Of a stretch of DNA of 64,000 nucleotides, positions 52,096-59,651 are shown in pieces (position 1 is the stretch's first letter; every line of letters begins with the position of its first letter). The notes under the pieces are model-generated. The model saw only the letters and a program-made list of their open reading frames with translations. It did no database searches and was not told the origin of the DNA. Source of the stretch: Streptomyces sp. f51 (GTDB lineage Bacteria; Actinomycetota; Actinomycetes; Streptomycetales; Streptomycetaceae); the NCBI RefSeq assembly GCF_037940415.1, contig NZ_CP149798.1:5489001-5553000 (forward strand), read 5' to 3'. The translations under genes and the position numbers were made by a program.

Positions 52096-52896
52096 ATGTC
52101 CGTCGTCACCTGGCTCAAGCGCCATCTCGTCGTCATCGCGGGACTGCTGACCCTCGGCTATCTGCTGCTGCCGAACGTCGTCGTCACCGTGTTCTCCTTC
52201 AACAAGCCGAAGGGGCGCTTCAATTACGAGTGGCAGCAGTTCTCCACCGACGCGTGGAAGGACCCGTGCGGCGTCGCCGACATGTGCGGCTCGCTCGGAC
52301 TCAGCCTCCAGATCGCCGTCTGGGCGACGATCGGGGCCACCGTCCTCGGCACGATGATCGCCTTCGCGCTCGTCCGCTACCGCTTCCGCGCACGCGGCGC
52401 CGTGAACTCGCTGATCTTCCTGCCGATGGCGATGCCCGAGGTCGTCATGGCCGCCTCGCTGCTCACCCTGTTCCTCAACATGGGCGCCCAGCTGGGCTTC
52501 TGGACGATCCTGATCGCCCACATCATGTTCTGCCTCAGCTTCGTCGTCACGGCCGTCAAGGCCCGTGTCATGTCGATGGACCCGAGGCTGGAACAGGCCG
52601 CCCAGGACCTCTACGCCGGCCCGGCGCAGACGTTCCTGCGGGTCACCCTGCCCATCGCGGCTCCCGGAATCGCCGCGGGCGCGCTGCTCGCCTTCGCGCT
52701 CTCCTTCGACGATTTCATCATCACCAATTTCAACGCGGGCTCGACCGTCACGTTCCCCATGTTCGTCTGGGGTTCGGCACAGCGCGGAACACCCGTTCAG
52801 ATCAATGTCATCGGCACGGCCATGTTCCTCGTCGCCGTACTGTTCGTCCTGTCCGGAATGATCATCGGAAATCGCCGGAACAGGCAGAAGGCATAA
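52096..52896 (+). CDS. potC: Polyamine ABC transporter permease PotC
   Basis: 266 aa, six helices. The EAA-type loop reads LEQAAQDLYAGPAQTFLRVT, and FALSFDDFIITNFNAGSTVT carries the FDDF/ITxF motif typical of PotC. ATG 52096 follows the potB TAA with no gap. It completes the importer with PotA, PotB and PotD. Confidence 0.95.
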   Translation: MSVVTWLKRHLVVIAGLLTLGYLLLPNVVVTVFSFNKPKGRFNYEWQQFSTDAWKDPCGVADMCGSLGLSLQIAVWATIGATVLGTMIAFALVRYRFRARGAVNSLIFLPMAMPEVVMAASLLTLFLNMGAQLGFWTILIAHIMFCLSFVVTAVKARVMSMDPRLEQAAQDLYAGPAQTFLRVTLPIAAPGIAAGALLAFALSFDDFIITNFNAGSTVTFPMFVWGSAQRGTPVQINVIGTAMFLVAVLFVLSGMIIGNRRNRQKA

Positions 52897-52926
52897 CGCC
52901 TGTCACCTCTGTAGGGAGTTGAAATC

Positions 52927-54354
52927 ATGGCCCCGAGCGCCATGACCCGTGGTAATCAGTGGACGAAATCCCTTTCCGACGTCCAGCCGGTCCCGTACTG
53001 GCTGGACGACCCCGGCAAACCCCACCCCGAGCCCGCGCTCACCGGTGCCGAGACCTGCGACCTGCTCGTCGTCGGCGGCGGCTACAGCGGACTGTGGACC
53101 GCGCTGATCGCCAAGGAGCGCGACCCCGGGCGGGATGTCGTCCTGGTGGAGGGGCGCGAGGTGGGCTGGGCCGCCTCGGGCCGCAACGGCGGCTTCTGTG
53201 CCGCCTCCCTCACCCACGGTCTGTCCAACGGGCTCACCCGCTGGCCGGACGAGATCGCGAAGCTGGAGGAGCTGGGCGCCCGCAACCTCGACGAGATCGA
53301 GGCGGCCGTCGCCCGCTACTCCCTCGACTGCGACTTCGAGCGCAGCGGTGAGATCGACGTGGCCACCGAGCCGCACCAGGCGGCCGAACTGCGCGAGTGG
53401 CACGAGGAGCTGGAGCGCAGGGGCCTCGCCGAGGGCATCGAGTTCCTCGACACCGACGCGGTACGGGAACAGGTCGACTCCCCGACCTTCCTGGCCGGGC
53501 TGCACGACCGCCGTGGGGTCGCCATGCTCCACCCGGCCAAGCTGGCCTGGGGACTCAAGCGGGCGTGCGGGGAGCTCGGGGTGCGGGTCTACGAACACAC
53601 GCCCGCCCTCGAACTGAAGCCGGCCGGCGCCGGCATGGCCGTCCGCACCCCGTACGGCTCGGTCCGGGCCCGCCGGGTGGCCCTCGGCACCAACATCTTC
53701 CCCAACCTGGTCAAGCGCGTGCGCCCGTTCACCGTCCCGGTCTACGACTACGCGCTGATGACCGAGCCGCTCACCGCCGGACAGCTCGCGTCCGTCGGCT
53801 GGAAGAACCGTCAGGGGCTCGGCGACTCGGCGAACCAGTTCCACTACTTCCGGCTGTCGGCCGACAACCGGATCCTGTGGGGCGGCTACGACGCGATCTA
53901 CCCGTACGGCGGCCGGGTGCGCGCCGAGTACGACGACCGCCCGGAGACCTACGCCAAGCTGGCCGAACACTTCTTCACCTGCTTCCCGCAGCTGGAGGAC
54001 GTCCGCTTCTCGCACGCCTGGGGCGGCGCGATCGACACCTGCTCCCGCTTCTCGGCGTTCTTCGGCAGCGCCCACCAGGGCAAGGTCGCCTACGCGGCGG
54101 GCTACACGGGCCTCGGTGTGGGCGCCACCCGGTTCGGCGCGGAGGTGATGCTCGACCTGCTGGCGGGGGAGCGCACCGAACGCACCGAGCTGGAGATGGT
54201 CCGCAAGAAGCCGCTGCCCTTCCCGCCCGAGCCGTTCGCCTGGACCGGCATCGCGCTCACCAAGTGGTCGCTGGCGCGGGCGGACACGCACGGCGGCCGG
54301 CGCAATCTGTGGCTGCGGACGATGGACAGACTGGGCCTCGGCTTCGACAGCTGA
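52927..54354 (+). CDS. FAD-dependent oxidoreductase, PuuB-like (gamma-glutamylputrescine oxidase family)
   Basis: 475-aa DAO-family flavoenzyme. The FAD motif LLVVGGGYSGLWTALIAK, GWAASGRNGGFCAASLTHG, NFHYF-type region NQFHYFRLSADNRILWGGYD and the C-terminal GYTGLGVGATRFGAEVML fit PuuB/YurR-type amine oxidases. Last gene of the aldDH-potDABC operon, 30 nt after potC. It would oxidise (glutamyl)putrescine to an aldehyde for the first gene's dehydrogenase. A strong terminator follows. Confidence 0.88.
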   Translation: MAPSAMTRGNQWTKSLSDVQPVPYWLDDPGKPHPEPALTGAETCDLLVVGGGYSGLWTALIAKERDPGRDVVLVEGREVGWAASGRNGGFCAASLTHGLSNGLTRWPDEIAKLEELGARNLDEIEAAVARYSLDCDFERSGEIDVATEPHQAAELREWHEELERRGLAEGIEFLDTDAVREQVDSPTFLAGLHDRRGVAMLHPAKLAWGLKRACGELGVRVYEHTPALELKPAGAGMAVRTPYGSVRARRVALGTNIFPNLVKRVRPFTVPVYDYALMTEPLTAGQLASVGWKNRQGLGDSANQFHYFRLSADNRILWGGYDAIYPYGGRVRAEYDDRPETYAKLAEHFFTCFPQLEDVRFSHAWGGAIDTCSRFSAFFGSAHQGKVAYAAGYTGLGVGATRFGAEVMLDLLAGERTERTELEMVRKKPLPFPPEPFAWTGIALTKWSLARADTHGGRRNLWLRTMDRLGLGFDS

Positions 54355-54366
54355 CGGCACCCGGAC

Positions 54367-54390
54367 GGCGGGGCCGCGCGCGGCCCCGCC
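54367..54390. terminator. Terminator ending the second polyamine operon
   Basis: A perfect 24-bp palindrome (54367-54378 with 54379-54390), 13 nt after the oxidase stop. It folds as about ten GC pairs with a small loop. Confidence 0.8.
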
Positions 54391-54480
54391 AACTCGTGGC
54401 CGGAACCCGCGTAATGCACGACCCGGACCTCCCTCTCCCCTGTGACGCGACCCGCGTCGACACGAGAGGGAGGTTCCGTC

Positions 54481-54939
54481 ATGACAGGGCCCAAGGCGGC
54501 GGTCGAGTGGCTTTCATCGGTGGCTCCGGACCCCGAGGCCTGCCGCTGGGAGTGGGAGCGCAATCCGCGGGGGATCGCGCTGCTGCCCGCGGGGAAGGCC
54601 TGGGACGTCCTGATCCTGCCGGGCGAGCTCGGCTACCCGACCCTCGACGTCCTGACCCGGGTGCTCGACCAGCCCGGACCGGTGCTCGTCGACTTCGGTG
54701 ACGCCCGGATGGGCTTCTTCGTCCCCGCGGGCACCGCGGCCCGCTGGCTGGGCACGGGGGTGCGCACGGCGGGCCACGGCACCTGGATCGTGGTGCCCTA
54801 CCCCGGGCGGGCGACCGGCGGGGTCCGCTGGCTGGTCCCGCCGGACGGCTCGGGCACGCTCACGGACCCGGCCCTGCTCGAACTGGCCATGCACGAGGCG
54901 GCGGCGGGCCTCGCCCGGAACAGGGACCGGCGGCGGTGA
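54481..54939 (+). CDS. Small protein resembling a primase/polymerase (prim-pol) domain
   Basis: 152 aa, cytoplasmic. AVEWLSSVAPDPEACRWEWE, LLPAGKAWDVLILPGELGYP, RMGFFVPAGTAARWLGTGVR, GTWIVVPYPGRATGGVRWLV and LTDPALLELAMHEAAAGL recall the N-terminal prim-pol domain of larger Streptomyces proteins. I do not see the full catalytic Asp pair, so it may be only structurally related. ATG 54481 follows GAGGGAGG. Function unknown; it has its own transcription unit between two terminated or divergent neighbours. Confidence 0.65.
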   Translation: MTGPKAAVEWLSSVAPDPEACRWEWERNPRGIALLPAGKAWDVLILPGELGYPTLDVLTRVLDQPGPVLVDFGDARMGFFVPAGTAARWLGTGVRTAGHGTWIVVPYPGRATGGVRWLVPPDGSGTLTDPALLELAMHEAAAGLARNRDRRR

Positions 54940-54986
54940 GGAGCCGTTTCCGGCGGACATCCGAACTCCGTTGCCTGTCGGGGGAC

Positions 54987-55015
54987 TTGACAACCGAATT
55001 GGTCTGGACCAAGTT
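54987..55015 (+). promoter_or_regulatory. Chitinase promoter with DasR-type operator
   Basis: TTGACA (54987-54992) with a 17-nt spacer precedes a weak -10 at 55010-55015. The spacer contains the palindrome TTGGTCTGGACCAA (54999-55012), close to the remembered DasR site TGGTCTAGACCA. DasR represses chitin genes until glucosamine phosphates release it. Confidence 0.7.
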
Positions 55016-55060
55016 GGGCGCGCGTTCCCTCCTCCAACTCCCCCATGCCCGGAGGCAGTC

Positions 55061-56896
55061 ATGGACCCCACCCGACCCGGCAGACCCCTCGCACGCCGCC
55101 GCCGCGGGCTGCTCGCCCTCTGTACGGCCACCGCCCTGGCCCTGCCCGGCCTGGTCGCGCTCTCGTCGGCCGCCCGCGCGGCCGACGCCGACCTCGCCAG
55201 GAACGGCGGCTTCGAGTCCGGCCTGAGCGGCTGGACCTGCACGGCGTCGGCCGTCGTCAACTCGCCGGTGCACAGCGGTGGTTCGGCGATGATGGCGACC
55301 CCGGCCGGCAGCGACTACGCCCAGTGCTCGCAGACCGTGACCGTGAAGCCCGACGCGCAGTACACCCTCTCCGGCTACGTCCGTGGCGCCTACGTCTACC
55401 TCGGCGCGACCGGCACCGGCACCACCGACGTCAACACCTGGACCCCGTCCGCCACCGACTGGCAGCAGCTGAGCACCACCTTCCGCACCGGCGCGTCCAC
55501 CACCCAGGTCACGATCTACACGCACGGCTGGTACGGCACCGGCTCGTACTGGGCCGACGACGTGTCGCTGACCGGCCCCGGCGTGGCCGCCGGGCAGCCG
55601 CCGGCCGCGCCCACGGGGCTGACGGCCGGCACGGTCACGTCCTCCTCGGTCGGCCTGTCCTGGGCGGCGGTGTCCGGCGCGACCGGCTACAACGTCTACC
55701 GCGACGGGGTGAAGGTCCAGAGCGCCACCGGGACCTCCGCCACCGTGACCGGGCTGACGGCCTCCACCGCGTACTCCTTCCAGGTCGCCGCGACCAACGA
55801 CGCCGGTGAGTCCGCGAAGTCGGCCACCGTCACCGCGACCACCTCGGCGGGCTCCGGGGGCGGCGGCGGAGGCTCCTCCGACCTGCCCACGCACGCCCTC
55901 GTCGGCTACCTCCACGCCAGCTTCGCCAACGGCGCCGGCTACACGCGCATGGCCGACGTGCCCGACAGCTGGGACGTCATCGACCTGGCCTTCGGTGAAC
56001 CGACCTCGGTCACCTCGGGCGACATCCGCTTCAACCGCTGCCCGGCCACCGAGTGCCCCACGGTCGAGAGCGACGCGGACTTCAAGGCGGCGATCAAGGC
56101 CAAGCAGGCGGCGGGCAAGAAGGTGCTGATCTCGATCGGCGGCCAGAACGGACAGGTCCAGCTCACCACCACCGCGGCCCGCGACACCTTCGTCTCCTCG
56201 GTCTCGAAGATCATCGACACCTACGGCCTGGACGGCCTGGACATCGACTTCGAGGGCCACTCGCTCTCCCTGGACGCGAGCGACACGAACTTCAAGAGCC
56301 CGACCACCCCGGTGATCGTCAACCTCATCTCGGCGCTGAAGACCCTGAAGGCCAAGTACGGCTCGAAGTTCGTCCTGAGCATGGCCCCGGAGACGTTCTT
56401 CGTCCAGCTCGGGTACCAGTACTACGGCACCGGCAAGTGGGGCGGCCAGGACCCGCGCGCCGGAGCGTACCTCCCGGTCATCTACGCCCTGCGCGACGAC
56501 CTGACCCTCCTGCACGTCCAGGACTACAACTCCGGCTCGATCATGGGCCTCGACAACCAGTACCACTCCATGGGTGGCGCCGACTTCCACATCGCGATGA
56601 CCGACATGCTCCTGACCGGCTTCCCGGTCGCGGGCGACGCGGCCAACGTCTTCCCGCCGCTGCGCCCGGACCAGATAGCCATCGGCATGCCCGCCACCAC
56701 CAACGCCGGGAACGGCTATGTGGCCCCCGCCGAGGTCACCAAGATGCTCGACTGCCTCACGAAGAAGACCAACTGCGGCTCGTACACGACCCACGGCACC
56801 TGGCCGGGGCTGCGCGGTCTGATGACCTGGTCGATCAACTGGGACCGGTTCGGAGGAGGGGAGTTCGCGCGGACCTTCGACTCGTACTTCGGCTGA
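55061..56896 (+). CDS. Secreted GH18 chitinase with CBM and fibronectin III domains
   Basis: 611 aa. Signal peptide (RRRRGLLALCTATALALPGL to ARA). Carbohydrate-binding module about 42-175 (NGGFESGLSGWTCTASA, WADDVSLTGP), FnIII domain about 180-265 (LSWAAVSGATGYNVYRDGVK) and a Gly/Ser linker. The GH18 barrel has the active site DGLDIDFE (391-398) with E398 as proton donor, LISIGGQNG, and LRGLMTWSINWDRFGG. Degrades extracellular chitin. ATG 55061 follows a GGAGG site. Its 3' end overlaps the convergent PAP2 gene by about 60 nt. Confidence 0.96.
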   Translation: MDPTRPGRPLARRRRGLLALCTATALALPGLVALSSAARAADADLARNGGFESGLSGWTCTASAVVNSPVHSGGSAMMATPAGSDYAQCSQTVTVKPDAQYTLSGYVRGAYVYLGATGTGTTDVNTWTPSATDWQQLSTTFRTGASTTQVTIYTHGWYGTGSYWADDVSLTGPGVAAGQPPAAPTGLTAGTVTSSSVGLSWAAVSGATGYNVYRDGVKVQSATGTSATVTGLTASTAYSFQVAATNDAGESAKSATVTATTSAGSGGGGGGSSDLPTHALVGYLHASFANGAGYTRMADVPDSWDVIDLAFGEPTSVTSGDIRFNRCPATECPTVESDADFKAAIKAKQAAGKKVLISIGGQNGQVQLTTTAARDTFVSSVSKIIDTYGLDGLDIDFEGHSLSLDASDTNFKSPTTPVIVNLISALKTLKAKYGSKFVLSMAPETFFVQLGYQYYGTGKWGGQDPRAGAYLPVIYALRDDLTLLHVQDYNSGSIMGLDNQYHSMGGADFHIAMTDMLLTGFPVAGDAANVFPPLRPDQIAIGMPATTNAGNGYVAPAEVTKMLDCLTKKTNCGSYTTHGTWPGLRGLMTWSINWDRFGGGEFARTFDSYFG

Positions 56897-57485
56897 CGAA
56901 CAGCCACAGGCAGCCCAGCAGCACCGCGCAGAGGCACCAACTGGCCACCACGTCCAGTGGCCAGTGGTAGCCGCGGCGCACCAGACCGAAGGCCACGCAC
57001 GCGTTCAGGGCCGCGCACACGCACAGCAGCGCGCCCCGGGAGCCCGCCGTGCGGAGCAGCGGGAGGACGAGCAGGGTCGCCGCGCCGTACGCGACGGCGG
57101 CGGTGGCCGTGTGCCCCGAAGGGTAGAAGCCGGTGCCGGGTCCCATGACCGGGGGGCCCGGCCGGGCGATCAGTTCCTTCAGGGGCACGACCACCGCGGG
57201 GACGAGGGCCATGAGGACCGCGGCGGCGGCCGACGGCAGCCACCATCGGTCCAGACCGGTGGCGCGACGGCGCAGCGCGACATGGACGAGCGCCAGCAGG
57301 AGCACCGGAACCGCCACCTGGACGCTGCCCAGGTCGGCGAGCAGCTCGGAGAACCGGTCCGGGTGGACGAGGGCGCCGCTCAGCCGCTCGTCGAGGCGGG
57401 CCAGTGGGCCGCCCACCACGACCTGCCAGGTGATGAGCACGAAGCAGAGCGCGGGCAGGCCGAGGAGGAGGGGCGGGCGGGGCAT
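56835..57485 (-). CDS. PAP2-family membrane phosphatase
   Basis: 216 aa, five or six helices. The acid-phosphatase triad is present: KELIARPGPP (KxxxxxxRP), FYPSGHTATAA (PSGH) and RRGYHWPLDVVASW (SRxxxxxHxxxD variant, with R-R-G). Likely dephosphorylates lipid phosphates such as phosphatidate or undecaprenyl diphosphate at the outer membrane face. ATG 57485 gives a natural first helix; the frame is open further upstream, but that sequence is arginine/proline-rich. Convergent with chitinase. Confidence 0.88.
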   Translation of the reverse strand: MPRPPLLLGLPALCFVLITWQVVVGGPLARLDERLSGALVHPDRFSELLADLGSVQVAVPVLLLALVHVALRRRATGLDRWWLPSAAAAVLMALVPAVVVPLKELIARPGPPVMGPGTGFYPSGHTATAAVAYGAATLLVLPLLRTAGSRGALLCVCAALNACVAFGLVRRGYHWPLDVVASWCLCAVLLGCLWLFVSRSTSRRSARTPLLRTGPS

Positions 57486-57858
57486 GGGGGACAGCCTGCC
57501 ATTGCCCGGAGTCCTCGCGGACAAGGTGCCCGTCCCGGGACAGGGAGTCGGCCGCCTCGGAACAGGGGGGGTGGTTCCGAGGCGGCCGCCAGGACCGGAA
57601 CACCGCGCGCCCCGGGGGGTTTGGGGCGGGCGGCCGTCCGATCGGTGAGGAGAACCGGAGCCGCAAGCTCCGGGTGTGTGCGCGAGGGCACGACCAGGGC
57701 GAAGCCGGGAAAGCCTCGGCCCGGTCCAGCCCACAGTCCCCTGCGGGCGGGTCTGTCCCTGATCTGGGTAGAACCTACGGCAGGGGCTGCGGCTCCGACA
57801 GACGGATTCGCGTCCCGCCATCCACCTCGCACACCTTCTTCACACGCCCCCACGGGAA

Positions 57859-57925
57859 CGCCGCAGCACCGGAACCGTCCGAGAAGCGCGCCCGTGGGCG
57901 GTTCAGGGGTTCCGGTGCTGCGGCG
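57859..57925 (-). terminator. Terminator after gabT
   Basis: Perfect 17-bp arms (57859-57875 with 57909-57925) around a 33-nt loop, immediately downstream (minus sense) of the gabT stop at 57935. The stretch from 57486 to 57858 contains no gene I can support. Confidence 0.8.
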
Positions 57926-57934
57926 AGGCGTCCG

Positions 57935-59269
57935 TCAGATGCGGGAGAATGCCTGCTCGATGATGTCGAGACCCTCGTTGAGGAGGTCCTCGCCGATGAC
58001 CAGCGGGGGCAGGAAGCGAAGGACGTTGCCGTAGGTGCCACAGGTCAGGACCAGCAGGCCCTCCTGGTGGCAGGCCTTGGCGAGCGCGCCGGCCGCCTCC
58101 GGGTTCGGCTCCTTGGTGGCCGGGTCCTTGACGAGCTCGATCGCGATCATGGCGCCGCGGCCGCGGACCTCGCCGATGATCTCGAACTTCTCGGCCATGG
58201 CGCCGAGGCGGGTCTTCATGACCGACTCGATGTGCTTCGCCTTGGCGTTGAGGTCGAGCTCCTTCATGGTCTCGATCGCGCCGAGCGCGCCGGCGCAGGC
58301 CACCGGGTTGCCGCCGTAGGTGCCGCCCAGGCCACCCGAGTGCGCCGCGTCCATGATCTCGGCGCGGCCCGTCACGGCGGCCAGCGGCAGACCGCCCGCG
58401 ATGCCCTTGGCGGTCGTGATCAGGTCCGGGACGATGCCCTCGTCCTCGCAGGCGAACCACTGGCCGGTGCGGCAGAAGCCGGACTGGATCTCGTCCGCGA
58501 CGAAGACGATGCCGTTGTCCTTGGCGAACTGGCTGATGGCCGGCAGGAAGCCCTTCGCGGGCTCGATGAAGCCGCCCTCGCCGAGCACCGGCTCGATGAT
58601 GATCGCGGCGACGTTGTCGGCGCCGATCTGCTTGTTGATCATGTCGATGGCCTGGGCGGACGCCTCGGCGCCGGCGTTCTCCGGGCCGGTCAGCCAGCGG
58701 TAGCCGTAGGCGACCGGCACGCGGTAGACCTCGGGAGCGAACGGACCGAAGCCGTTCTTGTACGGCATGTTCTTGGCGGTCAGCGCCATCGTGAGGTTCG
58801 TACGGCCGTGGTAGCCGTGGTCGAAGACGACGACGGCCTGGCGCTTGGTGTACGCGCGGGCGATCTTGACGGCGTTCTCGACGGCCTCGGCACCCGAGTT
58901 GAACAGGGCGGACTTCTTGGCGTGGTCGCCCGGGGTCAGCTCGGCGAGCGCCTCGGCGACGGCGACGTAACCCTCGTACGGCGTGACCATGAAGCAGGTG
59001 TGCGTGAAGTCCTGGAGCTGGGCGGAGGCCCGGCGCACGACGGCCTCGGCGCTCGCGCCGACCGACGTCACGGCGATGCCGGAGCCGAAGTCGATGAGGC
59101 GGTTGCCGTCGACGTCCTCGATGATCCCGCCGCCGGCGCGCGTGGTGAAGACGGGGAGCACGGAGCCCACACCGGCCGCGACCACGGCGGCGCGTCGGGC
59201 CTGCAACTCCTGCGACTTCGGGCCGGGAATGGCGGTGACGACGCGGCGCTCCTGCGGAAGGGCGGTCAT
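57935..59269 (-). CDS. gabT: 4-aminobutyrate aminotransferase
   Basis: 444 aa PLP enzyme converting GABA and 2-oxoglutarate to succinate semialdehyde and glutamate. IDFGSGIAVTSVGAS, SALFNSGAEAVENAVKIARA (phosphate turn), VFDHGYHGRTNLTMALT, FVADEIQSGFCRTGQWFACE (cofactor Asp) and DLITTAKGIAGGLPLAAVTG (Lys) are diagnostic of GabT. ATG 59269 follows a GGGAG site. It completes the polyamine-to-GABA-to-succinate path supported by both modules in this window. Confidence 0.94.
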   Translation of the reverse strand: MTALPQERRVVTAIPGPKSQELQARRAAVVAAGVGSVLPVFTTRAGGGIIEDVDGNRLIDFGSGIAVTSVGASAEAVVRRASAQLQDFTHTCFMVTPYEGYVAVAEALAELTPGDHAKKSALFNSGAEAVENAVKIARAYTKRQAVVVFDHGYHGRTNLTMALTAKNMPYKNGFGPFAPEVYRVPVAYGYRWLTGPENAGAEASAQAIDMINKQIGADNVAAIIIEPVLGEGGFIEPAKGFLPAISQFAKDNGIVFVADEIQSGFCRTGQWFACEDEGIVPDLITTAKGIAGGLPLAAVTGRAEIMDAAHSGGLGGTYGGNPVACAGALGAIETMKELDLNAKAKHIESVMKTRLGAMAEKFEIIGEVRGRGAMIAIELVKDPATKEPNPEAAGALAKACHQEGLLVLTCGTYGNVLRFLPPLVIGEDLLNEGLDIIEQAFSRI

Positions 59270-59651
59270 GAGGGGCTCCCTGATGATGAGGCGAACCGGA
59301 CGGGTCCCCGGCGAACGCGGGGTGGTCCGGGCGGGGGGTTTTCGGACGCTTGCCTGCTTTCTTCGCAGGCTAGAGCCGAGGAGGGGTGCTCGGCATGCGC
59401 CATGTGGGCGTTGTCGGAGGAATGCGTTGTCCGCGATGGACATAGCGACGGACAGAACGGTGAACGGATCGGTGAACGGAACGGCTGACGGGGTGGCGGC
59501 CCGGGAGCGGACAGGGTGTGGCCCGGGAGAGCGGGCGCACCGCGGTCCCTCCCGGCGCGTGCGCGGCCCTGTAAACGGTGAACTCGCCCCGCGGGACCAC
59601 TAGATTGACCTGAGAGCGACAGGCGGACGGGCTGGTCAGGGGGCGCACACG
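59270..59651. promoter_or_regulatory. Divergent gabT / ATPase control region with dyad and direct repeats
   Basis: It holds a hairpin in the gabT leader (59352-59357 with 59365-59370). A dyad TGTCC-N5-GGACA lies at 59428-59442. Two 11-bp direct repeats CGGTGAACGGA (59458-59468, 59470-59480) are joined by a partial third copy, CGGTGAAC, near 59575. These are candidate operators for GABA control. Confidence 0.45.
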
